Both the position numbers and the translations under genes were made by a program. A stretch of DNA of 64,000 bases from Neisseria sp. 83E34 (lineage in GTDB: Bacteria > Pseudomonadota > Gammaproteobacteria > Burkholderiales > Neisseriaceae). The stretch is taken from positions 372,001 through 436,000 of the forward strand of contig NZ_LGYH01000001.1 of NCBI RefSeq assembly GCF_001308015.1, written 5' to 3'. The notes beneath the pieces were generated by a model. That model was not told the DNA's origin, did no database searches, and saw only the letters and a program-made list of their open reading frames with translations. Within the stretch, counting starts at the first letter, position 1. Each line of letters starts with the position of its first letter. Of this stretch, positions 48,131 through 57,778 are shown in pieces.

Positions 48131-48640
48131 TTTTTCTAGAACCTTTCATGTGCCGGAAAAGGTCGTGGTGTTTACATTTTAATTATGCCAGATGGCTTTT
48201 GTTTTGTGCTGAAATGATTGTTTCGTGATTTTTGAGCATTCTCAAGAACGATGCGGCTTCGCGTGCCTTTCGGTATTCTTGACAACCTTCAACAATCCCC
48301 AAATGGATCTTCAAGCAAAAAACGAAAGTGTAAACAATGTTAGGATTTTCTACATCAACCTCATACTGGCCTTTTTCTATTATGAAAAGTTGCACTTCAA
48401 ATTTGAATCAGCTCCTGTCTAAAAACTACGACAGGTAAAATTTTGGTTTTAAGCTAATGAAACCGATGGTTTGTAAATAAATTCGCTTAATCATTTATAT
48501 TTATTAAAAATATTTAATTTAATTAAATTGAGTGTGATGTTTGTAATTATTTTGTAAAGATGTTATTGTATTGCATGTCTGTTATGTTTGCGCGGGCATC
48601 AACACCCTAATTATTACACCTGAATATACTACATACAGGA
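48131..48640. other. AT-rich interval without a convincing gene
   Basis: About 500 bp. A 70-codon minus-strand frame (48183-48395, MQLFIIEKGQYEVDVENPNI...) is possible but has no visible ribosome-binding site or family. The right half is very AT-rich and probably holds the promoter of the RTX cassette. Confidence 0.4.
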
Positions 48641-48652
48641 ATAGGAATATCC

Positions 48653-49246
48653 ATGTTGGCATTGGCCGTATTGTTTGGTTTATTAGTTTGGCTTGGCCTG
48701 ACGGTTTTGGCTGCTTATTTGTGCGGAAAGCTTACTTCGAAGCTGGGTTTGGGAAGACGGATAGGCCGGTTTGTCGGGTTTATGCTGCTGATGGGCGGTT
48801 GGATGGTTAGTTGGACTATGGAATATTGGACGCTTCGGCAGACTGCGCAGGAGTGGTGTAAAAATTCAGGTTTTACCGTTTATGTTACGCCTGAAGAATA
48901 TTGGGCAAAAATCAGTGAACAAGAACGGCAGGATTTGGAAACTGTCCAGGAACCAATAGAAGATGAGAGGGTATTGGTGTTTGAAGATAGAAAATATAAA
49001 GCATCATATAGATATAATAATAGACTTGTTAATTACAGACATAACGAATATAAGCCATATATAGTAGCGAATTACCAAGTTTTTTATGATGAAAAAGACA
49101 GGGTTGCTTTATTTAAAATTATGGAAGTCAGCGTAGGCGTGCCTGCAATAGCTAATAATTTACAAGGATTGAAATTTTGGCTTGAGACGGTTCAAGGCTG
49201 TGATTCATTTGATGAATGGGAGCTTAAAAAACAATATTTAAGATAA
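48653..49246 (+). CDS. RTX-cassette membrane protein, copy 1
   Basis: 197 residues, AGGAAT site. Two hydrophobic spans at the N-terminus (LALAVLFGLLVWLGLTVLAA and RFVGFMLLMGGWMVSWTMEY) enclose a short basic loop, then a soluble domain of about 130 residues. The first 60 residues and the 30 bp before the ATG are nearly identical to copy 2, while the soluble parts differ. Constant anchor plus variable domain next to a toxin gene suggests an immunity protein for a specific toxin, here the truncated one downstream. Inference. Confidence 0.6.
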   Translation: MLALAVLFGLLVWLGLTVLAAYLCGKLTSKLGLGRRIGRFVGFMLLMGGWMVSWTMEYWTLRQTAQEWCKNSGFTVYVTPEEYWAKISEQERQDLETVQEPIEDERVLVFEDRKYKASYRYNNRLVNYRHNEYKPYIVANYQVFYDEKDRVALFKIMEVSVGVPAIANNLQGLKFWLETVQGCDSFDEWELKKQYLR

Positions 49247-49296
49247 CTACTAAGTGCGACAAGTAATTTTTAATATATTCTTGAAAGGGGTTTTTA

Positions 49297-49416
49297 ATGA
49301 GTATTAATAATATATCGAACTATGTTTTATTGGCTGAAACAGCGTATGCCGATTTTTCCAAGGTAAAATTTTCAGACGAAGATCAGATAAAGGCCGCTAT
49401 TGCAAATGAAAGATAA
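49297..49416 (+). pseudogene. Truncated N-terminus of a lipase-like RTX protein
   Basis: 39 residues, MSINNISNYVLLAETAYADF, with a GAAAGGGG site. It matches in pattern the N-terminus of the intact protein downstream (MNSLLTNFVYLSVASYANLS) and of similar Neisseria RTX lipases. After NER it stops, and copy 2 of the membrane protein follows 68 bp later. A remnant of an earlier toxin in the array. Confidence 0.6.
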
Positions 49417-49484
49417 AGAAGATCATGAACACTCCATTTAATTATTACAACTGAATTTATTTATACACAGGAATAGGAATATCC

Positions 49485-50093
49485 ATGTTGGGATTAGCCG
49501 TATTGTTTGGTTTGTCAGTCTGGATTGGCCTGACGGTTTTGGCTGCTTATTTATGTGGAAAGCTTACTTCGAAGCTGGGTCTAGGAAGACGGATAGGCCG
49601 GTTTGCAGGGTTTATGTTACTGATGGGGTCTGTATTTGTTTATTGGACTTGGGAATTTATGGCAGTTAAGAATTATATAGAAAAAAAATGTCATGACGAA
49701 GCTGGTGTGAAAATATATGTAGATTCTAAGGAGTGGCGTAGATTATCTAACTCAAATATGGAAAATTCAGTAATCTTTGATCATCATGTTAAACTTAATT
49801 CAAAAAAATATTATATAGATGGAAAAGAGCTTTTTTCAATAGGAAAAATAACAGATAGACTGATCTTGTTTTATGTCCCCTCTAATGGTGAAGATACGAT
49901 GTATACAAAAAAAAATAAACAAATAATTATAGATATTAACACAGATAAAAAAATAATAGAGAGGACATATTTTACAGCTGGTGTAGGACAAGAATCAGAT
50001 AATTCATATAAATTATGGTTAAATAATATAGACGACTGCTCTTCAGATGTACTAAAAGATTTTGAGGAAAAGTTACAATTTTACTTAAATTAA
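49485..50093 (+). CDS. RTX-cassette membrane protein, copy 2
   Basis: 202 residues with the same two-span N-terminus as copy 1 (LGLAVLFGLSVWIGLTVLAA; RFAGFMLLMGSVFVYWTWEF) but an unrelated, Lys- and Ile-rich C-terminal domain of strikingly high AT content. It ends 18 bp before the intact RTX gene and probably serves that protein, as immunity factor or partner. The function is not known. Confidence 0.6.
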   Translation: MLGLAVLFGLSVWIGLTVLAAYLCGKLTSKLGLGRRIGRFAGFMLLMGSVFVYWTWEFMAVKNYIEKKCHDEAGVKIYVDSKEWRRLSNSNMENSVIFDHHVKLNSKKYYIDGKELFSIGKITDRLILFYVPSNGEDTMYTKKNKQIIIDINTDKKIIERTYFTAGVGQESDNSYKLWLNNIDDCSSDVLKDFEEKLQFYLN

Positions 50094-50111
50094 TTTTAAA
50101 GGGGTAGGATA

Positions 50112-53100
50112 ATGAATTCGTTGTTAACAAATTTTGTATATCTATCGGTTGCAAGCTATGCGAATTTATCTAATATTGAAAAATCAGATGAAACTGGTAA
50201 ATTTTTCAATGCGCTAAATGATGCTAAGAATGGAAATTTACCAAGTAATTTTGCTAAATTAATTTCTGATTCTTACAAAGTAATTGCCCACTGGAAAGAT
50301 AGCAATTCATTATTTGACGGAGAGAGCGGCTTCTCCGGTACATTATTTCAAGCCAAAGACACAGGTAGTTTTGTTTTGGCATTGAAAGGCACGGCAGGTT
50401 TTAAAGATTTGGTAGTTACCGACGGAACTGATATTGTTCTTGACGGTTTGGCTCACCATCAAATTGTCGATATGTATAATTTTTGGCAGCAAATAAATAC
50501 ACCTGAAGGACAAAGTTATCAGGCCGCGGCCATAAAAACAGTAGCTATTGATCCATTGGGTGCAATATCTTTATTAGATGGGGCAACAGCTGAAGGATAT
50601 TTCAGTAATAATAAAATAGTCCAACAGATTTATTTTACCGACTCTACCGAAGTATACAAAGATGGGCGTCAGTTTGGTTTAGGTATTGATGTGGATACGG
50701 TTACCGTAACAGGACACAGTTTGGGAGGACATCTGTCTGCTGCGTTTTCCAGATTATTTCCTGAAGCAACCGAACATGCCTATATGATTAATGGAGCGGG
50801 CTTTGGCGGGTCTGGGAATATTGTCAGCGCTCCTGAGCTTACACGCCCGACCTTTAATATTCAATCCGTATTTCATAAATTGGGCGGAGCTGATCAATTT
50901 GATGCCAATAAAATTACCAATGTTATTGGGGATAAGAATATCGATTTTGTTGCCCAAGATTGGTTTATTGCATTAAATCAGCCCGGGCAAGCGTATGAAC
51001 TGTTTATTGAACAGCCAAAGGTATCTTCCCATACGTTTGGGCATGGTTCGGGACAAATGAGCGATTCGATGGCGGTAGCCGATTTATTTGTCAGGCTGGA
51101 TGCCGGTTTGCAGCAAAAACCATTGAAGGAATTATTATTCTTTATTGATACTGTATTTGAAGCTTCTGCCGTAGATAATGCAAATACACTGGAACACATA
51201 GTAGAAAAACTATATCACTTGCTTAATCCGGAAGGATCTTTGGAAATTAAAGCTGAAGATAGAGATGCGCTTTACGGCGGCATCTTAAAAGTACAGGAGT
51301 TGATTAATAGTTTAGGTGTACAGGGTAATTATACTTTTGAGAGCATACCGCAAGATATTGGTAAACTTGCATCGATTGAAGGCTCTGATGCTGTGGCATA
51401 TCGTTATGCTTTATTAAATTTGAACCCGTTCGTAGTGAAGGGCTTAGACTACTCTGCACACAACAGCAACGGTTCTTTAGATCTGCAAAGCCCGAACAAC
51501 CCTAACGGTATGAGCGAGGTATTTATTGAAAAACGCAGCGAGTTAATGCAGGTTTACTTGAAAGTGGCAAACGATAAACTACCCAATGCGCTTTATACAA
51601 ATGATGTGGAATATACCGATAAAGGGGAAATGTTCACATTATCCGCTTATGAGTACCGAAACAACCATCCTGTCCGTTCAACAAATCCGGCTGTCGTAGC
51701 TTTTGCACTAAACGGAGAGAAAGATTTAGCAGGAGGTATGAAGGAGGACTATCTCTTTACAGGGGCGGGGAATCAAACGCTTGACGGAAAAGATGGCAAT
51801 GATTACATGGAAGGTGGGATGGGTTTCGACACTTACATGATCCAAGGTTCCGATACTGTCTATGATAGCGATAACAATGGCAAAATTGTTTTTGCCTCAA
51901 GCAATGTTCAGGCAGCCTCATTCATGAATAGGCCGGAAGATACTCCTAATTATTGGTACAGCGTAGATGAGGCAGGCAAGCGTGACGGTAAGATGTTTGC
52001 AGTGAAAGCAGGTGCGGATTTGAATGTTTTCCACGGGCAGGACAAGGTTACCGTAAAAGGCTTTTTCGATCATGCCAAGAAAAACGGTAATGCTTTGGAA
52101 GCATTGGGCATGTCGTTGGCAGTTGAGGACGGTGCCCAGGAAGTTAAAGGAGAGTCTGTAATATATGGTGCAGGAGAGGCGGATAAATACAATGTATTTT
52201 ATGCCGGTTCCGGGCATACGGTGAATATTACAGGCGGTCATAAGGACGATATTGTATTTGCTACCGCAACCAAAGGGCTCATTTTGAACGCAGCAGGTGG
52301 CAATGACCGTATTTTCGGCAGCTATGCAGCAGATATGATTGATGGCAGTGACGGTAATGATTGGATTAACGGTAGTGCTTATGTGCCGCCAACCAAACTT
52401 AATGCAGAAATGGAAGCCGATAAGGATTTGATTATCGGAGGTTCGGGTAACGATATTATTTGGGGTGCCGGTGGTGATGATATTATTTACGCTGGCGCCC
52501 GAGGCGAGCATTTGTTTGAGAGTAGTAGCAACCTGCGTGGTGATTGGATTGCCGGGGGTGCTGGTAATGATAGGGTTTACGGCAGCCGCGAACGTGATTT
52601 TTTGCAAGGCGGTTCGGGTAGTGATACGGTGCAAGGCGGCGCCGGTGATGATGTAATTTTAGGTGATGGCGAAATCCGCTTAGATTCCCGTATGCTGTCC
52701 ATTTTTAACGAACCTGTTTATACGCCGGTATATACACCGACAACCCCGATTCACCCCTTGGTACCATGGAACGGCGGCACCGTTTCACCTTCATACTCTT
52801 ATGGCAATGCATTGACAGTAGAACATACACTCAACAGTGGCAGTTGGAAAAAATTACCTTTAAATAGCGCCAGTAAAACCCACCCGGATTCCAATCAATG
52901 GGACTTCTCCATCAATGCCGCTCAGAGAGAGTACCATGTCAATAATAAATTGGCATTGGCAAGTGATGCCCACCGCGTAGGTAAAAGGAATGCTGATGAC
53001 GAGAAAGAAGGTGCATTTAATGATTTTCTATATGGTGGATCAGGCGATGATTTGATTGTGGGCCAAGACGGAGATGATTTACTGCACGGCGGCGACGGTA

Positions 53101-54140
53101 ACGATATTCTTTGGGGAGATGATAACCGCAATCCCGATATTTCGGGCAATGACATACTTGTCGGTGGTGCAGGTAATAATATACTTATCGGCGGAAAAGG
53201 TTTGGATACCTATATTTTTGACAGTAGTGACTTGCAGAAAAGGGGCTCAAATAATCACATTATCGACAGTGATGGATTGGGTCGTATTATGATCGACGGG
53301 CAATTTGTTGAAACTGTCAATTGGCAAGCAGAAGCCGCAGGGCGCTGGTCGGCAAAAGAACAGGGCTGGATATTGCATGAGGAAAACGGCAGCCTGCATT
53401 TAAGCGGAAATGGTTTTCAGACAGGCATTACGTTAGAAAACTACCACTCAGGTATGTTTGGTTTAAACCTACCTGCTTGGGCAGAACAACCTATAGTAGA
53501 AAATCCCGAACCGCAGCCTGTTCCCGATGATTCACGACAGCAAGAAGACCCTGTTCCGGATACACATCGGACAGAGCCGCCTAAAGGTCGTTATGAAACA
53601 CCGGAGCATACCTGGAGCGGAAATGAGGATGGAGATACTTTAACCGGAACCGATGCTCGGGAAGATCTGAACGGTTATGGAGGGGATGATATTATCGACG
53701 GCATGGGTGGCAACGATGTCATTAACGGAGGCGAAGGAAACGACATTATGAAAGGCGGCGCAGGAGCCGATACTTATGTTTTCTCCGGGAATTGGGGTCG
53801 AGATACCATTATTAGTGAGAATGCTGAAGATCATATCTATTTCAAGGACGTGCGTTTTTCAGAAGTACGCCTTGAACGTGAAGGACAGGATTTGATGGTA
53901 TTCAAGCTGAATAGTGAAGACCAAATTCGAATTCAGGATCAATTCGAGCCGGAAACCTGGGAAGTACAGGCCATTGTAAACTGGGAGTTTGCTGACGGTC
54001 AGATTTTCAAATCCAGTGAAATAAATAATCATATTGCAGGCTTTGAAAATGATAAACCGGCTGCTATGAACTATGCTGTTGACTCTACTGCAAGTAGCAC
54101 GCTGGATAGTTACCGCGAAGCAGCAATGGCGGGCGTATAG
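50112..54140 (+). CDS. Large lipase-like RTX calcium-binding protein
   Basis: 1342 residues. The N-terminal 330 residues form a class 3 lipase-like alpha/beta hydrolase with VTVTGHSLGGHLSAAFSRLF (nucleophilic Ser near 201). Asp and His candidates follow further on. RTX nonapeptide blocks (GGxGxDxxx) occur at about 553-575, 725-870, 970-1040 and 1175-1220, separated by beta-rich spacers and a Pro-rich linker near 1130-1165. The C-terminus lacks a signal peptide and fits type I secretion. No HlyB/HlyD/TolC genes are in the window. It contains one host-type DUS (53416-53427). Confidence 0.85.
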   Translation: MNSLLTNFVYLSVASYANLSNIEKSDETGKFFNALNDAKNGNLPSNFAKLISDSYKVIAHWKDSNSLFDGESGFSGTLFQAKDTGSFVLALKGTAGFKDLVVTDGTDIVLDGLAHHQIVDMYNFWQQINTPEGQSYQAAAIKTVAIDPLGAISLLDGATAEGYFSNNKIVQQIYFTDSTEVYKDGRQFGLGIDVDTVTVTGHSLGGHLSAAFSRLFPEATEHAYMINGAGFGGSGNIVSAPELTRPTFNIQSVFHKLGGADQFDANKITNVIGDKNIDFVAQDWFIALNQPGQAYELFIEQPKVSSHTFGHGSGQMSDSMAVADLFVRLDAGLQQKPLKELLFFIDTVFEASAVDNANTLEHIVEKLYHLLNPEGSLEIKAEDRDALYGGILKVQELINSLGVQGNYTFESIPQDIGKLASIEGSDAVAYRYALLNLNPFVVKGLDYSAHNSNGSLDLQSPNNPNGMSEVFIEKRSELMQVYLKVANDKLPNALYTNDVEYTDKGEMFTLSAYEYRNNHPVRSTNPAVVAFALNGEKDLAGGMKEDYLFTGAGNQTLDGKDGNDYMEGGMGFDTYMIQGSDTVYDSDNNGKIVFASSNVQAASFMNRPEDTPNYWYSVDEAGKRDGKMFAVKAGADLNVFHGQDKVTVKGFFDHAKKNGNALEALGMSLAVEDGAQEVKGESVIYGAGEADKYNVFYAGSGHTVNITGGHKDDIVFATATKGLILNAAGGNDRIFGSYAADMIDGSDGNDWINGSAYVPPTKLNAEMEADKDLIIGGSGNDIIWGAGGDDIIYAGARGEHLFESSSNLRGDWIAGGAGNDRVYGSRERDFLQGGSGSDTVQGGAGDDVILGDGEIRLDSRMLSIFNEPVYTPVYTPTTPIHPLVPWNGGTVSPSYSYGNALTVEHTLNSGSWKKLPLNSASKTHPDSNQWDFSINAAQREYHVNNKLALASDAHRVGKRNADDEKEGAFNDFLYGGSGDDLIVGQDGDDLLHGGDGNDILWGDDNRNPDISGNDILVGGAGNNILIGGKGLDTYIFDSSDLQKRGSNNHIIDSDGLGRIMIDGQFVETVNWQAEAAGRWSAKEQGWILHEENGSLHLSGNGFQTGITLENYHSGMFGLNLPAWAEQPIVENPEPQPVPDDSRQQEDPVPDTHRTEPPKGRYETPEHTWSGNEDGDTLTGTDAREDLNGYGGDDIIDGMGGNDVINGGEGNDIMKGGAGADTYVFSGNWGRDTIISENAEDHIYFKDVRFSEVRLEREGQDLMVFKLNSEDQIRIQDQFEPETWEVQAIVNWEFADGQIFKSSEINNHIAGFENDKPAAMNYAVDSTASSTLDSYREAAMAGV

Positions 54141-54143
54141 ATA

Positions 54144-54221
54144 TCTGATTGGAGTTTGAAAACTAAATTCTGAAATGAAATAGGATTTAAGGGGCCAATC
54201 TACTTCAGCCCCTTTTTTATT
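54144..54221. repeat. 80-bp direct repeat, left copy, including RTX terminator
   Basis: Starts tctgattggagtttgaaaac and includes the stem aaggggc...gcccctt with a T run that terminates the RTX gene. A second copy with about 85-90% identity lies at 58105-58181. Confidence 0.75.
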
Positions 54222-54238
54222 ATTTTCTAATGCAGTTT

Positions 54239-56023
54239 CTAGAACCTGAATCCGAATAGCATTTCCTCAGGCTTGTCTTTCAGATTGACAATTATGTTGC
54301 TGTTCAAATCGAAGCGGTAGTTTATCCCTCTACTCCGGTCACCGTCTCCAATCTGTATCTCGTCTTCATTGAAAGTGGTGATATATTGAAAGTTGCCTTG
54401 TTCGCTTTGCTCGTGAATATAATTCAACAGGTTGACTTTCTTTCTGATTTCGATACCGTGAAATACACCGTCATGTATCAGAAAATCGGGCAACGGGATA
54501 TTCCCGCGCACGGCATTCAGAAATACAGTCAGATCATAAATGACTGTTTTCAGCTTGGTCTGTCCCAATGCTTCGATATGGGGAAAACCGATTTCTATTT
54601 TTACCGGCACTTTTCTGTTTTTCAACTGCCCTGGAGCCGAAATGTCCAAATAAACGCCCTTTGCTTCATAACGAATGTCTTCAAATGCGGCGGCAACGAT
54701 TTCGTTAAACAGACTCCGGATGGTCTCAACGGATTCCGAATACTCAGACAAGGCAATCTGTATCTGCATATGATGTATACTTTCATCGTGGTGCATCCTG
54801 CCGAGTTCTGCATGGATTTTTTCAATATTGTCCAGCTTTTGGCGGATTTCGGCAATTTTTGCACTTTCCAATGCATATCTGCCCCATGCTTCAGTCAATG
54901 ACATATCCATATTATCATCAATCGTTTTCATCAACCCTGCACGCTGCACATCCTTCTCTTGAATTTCTGCCAGCAGTTTTTTATGCTCTGAGGACAATTC
55001 CGTCATGCGGCTGCCGTAAAATTTCAGCCGTTCTCGGGTAATGGATGCCCGAAAATCCAGCACTTCTTCCAAACTTTTCCTGACAATCCGGCCTAAATCC
55101 AGAGCCACCGATTCGTATTGTTTCCAGACATCATCCACATCAATCTCGTTTTGGGACGATTCCGTGAATTTCTTTAATTTTTCAAGCTGATTGCTGGTTT
55201 GACGCTCTTTCTTTCTCAAGTTCGCCAGTTGTTCGTCCAGTTCTGCAATTCTTTCGGAAACTCTTTTGAAGGAGTCGCTGAGTTTGAATTCGCTTAATGA
55301 CTGTCGAATGAGTGTTAACTCTTTTCCTTTGGCAGCCATTTCCGAACGCAATTGGGAGACAGGCTTGCCGGATGTGTCCGTCAGGTATTTTTGCAAAACA
55401 TTGGCTTCCTGAGTCAGTTCCTCCGTTATTGCCCAGGTTTTCAGCAAATTGTTCAGATGGGTTGAAGGCAGTCCGAGCAAATAAAGATTCAACAATACCA
55501 GCAGGCTCTTTTTAGCCCCTCCGTGCTGGAGATAGGTAACCGGATCATTGCGTTTTACGCTTGTCAAATCATCTTTGGCAAAGAAATTCATCAAATTGCG
55601 GTAACTCCCTTCCGGATATTTCCGCTCTGCGGACTGTGGAAAGAATTTTCCGGACAGAAGTTTTTTTGCTTCCTCAATTTCGTAAGAGTATTCAGCCTGA
55701 TTGTTTTCCCGGATGTAGACTTTCTTCTGTTCCCCAAAACTGCGGCGAATTTGCAGGAGTTCTCCCCTATTTTCCAGAAGCAGGCAGATCTGATGCTCTT
55801 GCTCCTTCAGAAATGCGTATTTTTTGTCGTTGAAAATCTTTGCTGCATCCGAAGACAGCAGCAGGTAATCGATAAGACGGACAATACTGGATTTACCGAT
55901 ACCGTTTGTTCCGTGGGATTGTCCGTCTTTAGCGGAACCGATGATAAGGTTCAGTCCGGGCTTGAAGTTTATGTCCCGCAACAGAAAACCAGTCGGAGAC
56001 CAAAGTTTTTTCAGCATAATCAA
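54239..56023 (-). CDS. SMC-like ATPase, DUF2326 (ABC-three-component system)
   Basis: 594 residues. Rad50/SMC-type N-terminus with Walker A SHGTNGIGKSSIVRLIDYLL (residues about 36-55), a long coiled coil (about 200-430) and a C-terminal ATPase half of the DUF2326 kind (IYDLTVFLNAVRGNIPLPDF and LIHDGVFHGIEIRKKVNLLN). In ABC-three-component systems this ATPase is the sensor/core and is encoded with a small middle component and a third, effector-like subunit, as here. It lies 11 bp behind the middle component gene. Confidence 0.85.
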   Translation of the reverse strand: MIMLKKLWSPTGFLLRDINFKPGLNLIIGSAKDGQSHGTNGIGKSSIVRLIDYLLLSSDAAKIFNDKKYAFLKEQEHQICLLLENRGELLQIRRSFGEQKKVYIRENNQAEYSYEIEEAKKLLSGKFFPQSAERKYPEGSYRNLMNFFAKDDLTSVKRNDPVTYLQHGGAKKSLLVLLNLYLLGLPSTHLNNLLKTWAITEELTQEANVLQKYLTDTSGKPVSQLRSEMAAKGKELTLIRQSLSEFKLSDSFKRVSERIAELDEQLANLRKKERQTSNQLEKLKKFTESSQNEIDVDDVWKQYESVALDLGRIVRKSLEEVLDFRASITRERLKFYGSRMTELSSEHKKLLAEIQEKDVQRAGLMKTIDDNMDMSLTEAWGRYALESAKIAEIRQKLDNIEKIHAELGRMHHDESIHHMQIQIALSEYSESVETIRSLFNEIVAAAFEDIRYEAKGVYLDISAPGQLKNRKVPVKIEIGFPHIEALGQTKLKTVIYDLTVFLNAVRGNIPLPDFLIHDGVFHGIEIRKKVNLLNYIHEQSEQGNFQYITTFNEDEIQIGDGDRSRGINYRFDLNSNIIVNLKDKPEEMLFGFRF

Positions 56024-56034
56024 TGCCTCTATAT

Positions 56035-56340
56035 CTAATCAAAGATGTCGGTTTGAGTTTGATACCGGCAAATCGTGATATGGTAATGTTCGTGCTCTAT
56101 TGCACCTATCGTATACAAAAATTCCAAAGACGAATAAAAATTGACAATCGTTCGGCGGGGATCCTGTTTGAGAAATGACGCAAGCAGGTCATCAATCATG
56201 ATCGGAGATTTTTTTGACAGAATTTTCAATAATCCTGCCCCCATTGCCACAACGGATAGGCTCAAATCACTTTCGGGATGTAATAGCGCCATTCTAATCC
56301 CTTCCCGGTTTTGTACCGATATGGCATTGTGAGAAAACAT
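56035..56340 (-). CDS. ABC-three-component middle component
   Basis: 101 residues from the ATG encoding MFSHNAISVQNREGIRMALL; a start 13 codons upstream is possible. Winged-helix-like character (KSPIMIDDLLASFLKQDPRR, SSLEFLYTIGAIEHE). It lies between the effector-like and ATPase genes, the expected position for the middle component, and overlaps the gene before it by 46 bases. Identified mainly by context. Confidence 0.7.
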   Translation of the reverse strand: MFSHNAISVQNREGIRMALLHPESDLSLSVVAMGAGLLKILSKKSPIMIDDLLASFLKQDPRRTIVNFYSSLEFLYTIGAIEHEHYHITICRYQTQTDIFD

Positions 56341-57196
56341 ACCATACCAATGCGGATATATAGGCCGAAAGCATATCATCCTTCAATTCACTGTTATAAC
56401 GTTCTTCGTAATTCTCGATCAACCGTTTCATTTTCTGGAATCCGCTGATCGGCAGTGCCGTCAATTTGGCGTAGTCGTTGAAAATCCTGTTTTTAACGGT
56501 ATTAATGTCGCGGTCTACATAGGCATTCAATGCCTCTTCTATTTCAGCTTGGAACGGATAAGTGGATTTTATCGAATCCTCAAACTCTTCATACTCGGAT
56601 TCTGTGCTATTGGATCGGATTTTACGTAGAATTTCCGGAGCTTTTTCCAGATAGTCTATCTGGTCGGTTTCGTAGTCCTGACTGCACAAGTCATCAAGCA
56701 GTTTTTTCACAAAATCCCTGCCGAGATATTCGTCACCGATATTTAATTCGCGGTACAGCCGGTATTTCTGCGGATATATCCTAGATCGTCCGTCGACATC
56801 CGTTTCAATCATGTACAGAATATGGCCGAGTCCGCATATTTTGTGCTGTCTTCCCCAGTCGGCTACCAGTCGGATATGCTCGGGAGCAGGTTCCAAGTTA
56901 GTATAAAAATGCCAGTCAGAATACAGCTGCTGCCAGTTTGATTGGTAAGAGCCAAAGTCATCGCGCAACTTCGTGGTCATTTTTCCAGTTTGGCCGGCTT
57001 TCTCCGGCGCATAACAGGCAACACAAATCCCTGTCCGTATCAGACAGTCGGCACCTTGGTCTTTGATCCTGCGGACTTCCTGAATTTTGTCGCTTCCGTA
57101 ATGGGTACGCAGGAGGGATATGATAAATTTCTGAAAATCGAAACCGGTAAGATTCGACACTTGGGTTCGGATGAGGTTTTTCAGCGGGCTATCCAT
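56294..57196 (-). CDS. ABC-three-component effector-like subunit with nuclease-like N-terminus
   Basis: 300 residues. The N-terminal part (LTGFDFQKFIISLLRTHYGS, VRRIKDQGADCLI, VACYAPEKAG) resembles the restriction-endonuclease-like region of the ABC-3C subunits that carry a (V/C)YAPE motif; Asp in DQGAD and the Glu-Lys pair are candidate catalytic residues. The C-terminal half (about 190-300) is helical, as in the ABC-3C C-terminal domain. It starts directly at the end of the HTH gene. A nuclease function is inference. Confidence 0.75.
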   Translation of the reverse strand: MDSPLKNLIRTQVSNLTGFDFQKFIISLLRTHYGSDKIQEVRRIKDQGADCLIRTGICVACYAPEKAGQTGKMTTKLRDDFGSYQSNWQQLYSDWHFYTNLEPAPEHIRLVADWGRQHKICGLGHILYMIETDVDGRSRIYPQKYRLYRELNIGDEYLGRDFVKKLLDDLCSQDYETDQIDYLEKAPEILRKIRSNSTESEYEEFEDSIKSTYPFQAEIEEALNAYVDRDINTVKNRIFNDYAKLTALPISGFQKMKRLIENYEERYNSELKDDMLSAYISALVWYVFSQCHIGTKPGRD

Positions 57197-57601
57197 TTAC
57201 ATAACCTCCCCGGATAACGGCATTTTTTCAAGATTAGACTCAAGTAACCGGTGTATGTCTTGCAGCAGTCGGAGCAGTCCGGATTCCAAAACGGGATATT
57301 GGCGTATCAGATTTTCAATATCTTTCAACTCCTGAATCGCAGAAGCTTCACCCGACTGTTCGTACGGATCAATTTGCAGGAAAACGCACAAATCGACAAC
57401 CCTACGGCTAATGACCTTACACTTTCCTGATCTTACCCGTTGGATGAAATCCTTATTCAGCGGTGCTTTTATGTTTTTAGCGATGTCATCTTGATACTCT
57501 CGGTTATAAGTATCAACACAGTCGCGCAAAGTCAGCCGTTGTGCTTTGAGCACACGATCAACTTCCGAAGCAATTTGGAGATATGAACGGTAATTCTTCA
57601 T
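57197..57601 (-). CDS. First gene of the ABC-3C operon, helix-turn-helix-like
   Basis: 134 residues, helical. LRDCVDTYNREYQDDIAKNI and FIQRVRSGKCKVISRRVVDL suggest an XRE-like DNA-binding fold. The rest is a helical C-terminus (LIRQYPVLESGLLRLLQDIH). It could be the operon's regulator or an extra component. The next gene begins at the end of its frame, and a TATA-rich promoter-like tract lies upstream (57602-57660). Confidence 0.6.
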   Translation of the reverse strand: MKNYRSYLQIASEVDRVLKAQRLTLRDCVDTYNREYQDDIAKNIKAPLNKDFIQRVRSGKCKVISRRVVDLCVFLQIDPYEQSGEASAIQELKDIENLIRQYPVLESGLLRLLQDIHRLLESNLEKMPLSGEVM

Positions 57602-57667
57602 TGTATTGAAAAAATAATAAATTTACTGAATTATATCATTTTTTTGATAAATAAATGTAAAATAATA

Positions 57668-57701
57668 AAGACTGTCTGAAAAAATCAGACAGTCTTTATT
57701 T
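57668..57701. terminator. DUS-like hairpin of variant sequence
   Basis: aagactgtctgaa paired with ttcagacagtctt, i.e. AGACTGTCTGAA-type arms, differing from both the host and the AG dialects. Confidence 0.6.
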
Positions 57702-57778
57702 GTCGGTTCCATAAATATGTATGGATTTCGGTATTCGGATTGACTTTTCAGAGCCATCTTTCCCGAAATATCCTCAAA

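Noticed and set aside
48183-48422. Overlapping small frames on both strands downstream of the strong terminator
   Set aside because: Neither has a ribosome-binding site or a family. The minus-strand one might be real, so it is only mentioned in the interval entry.
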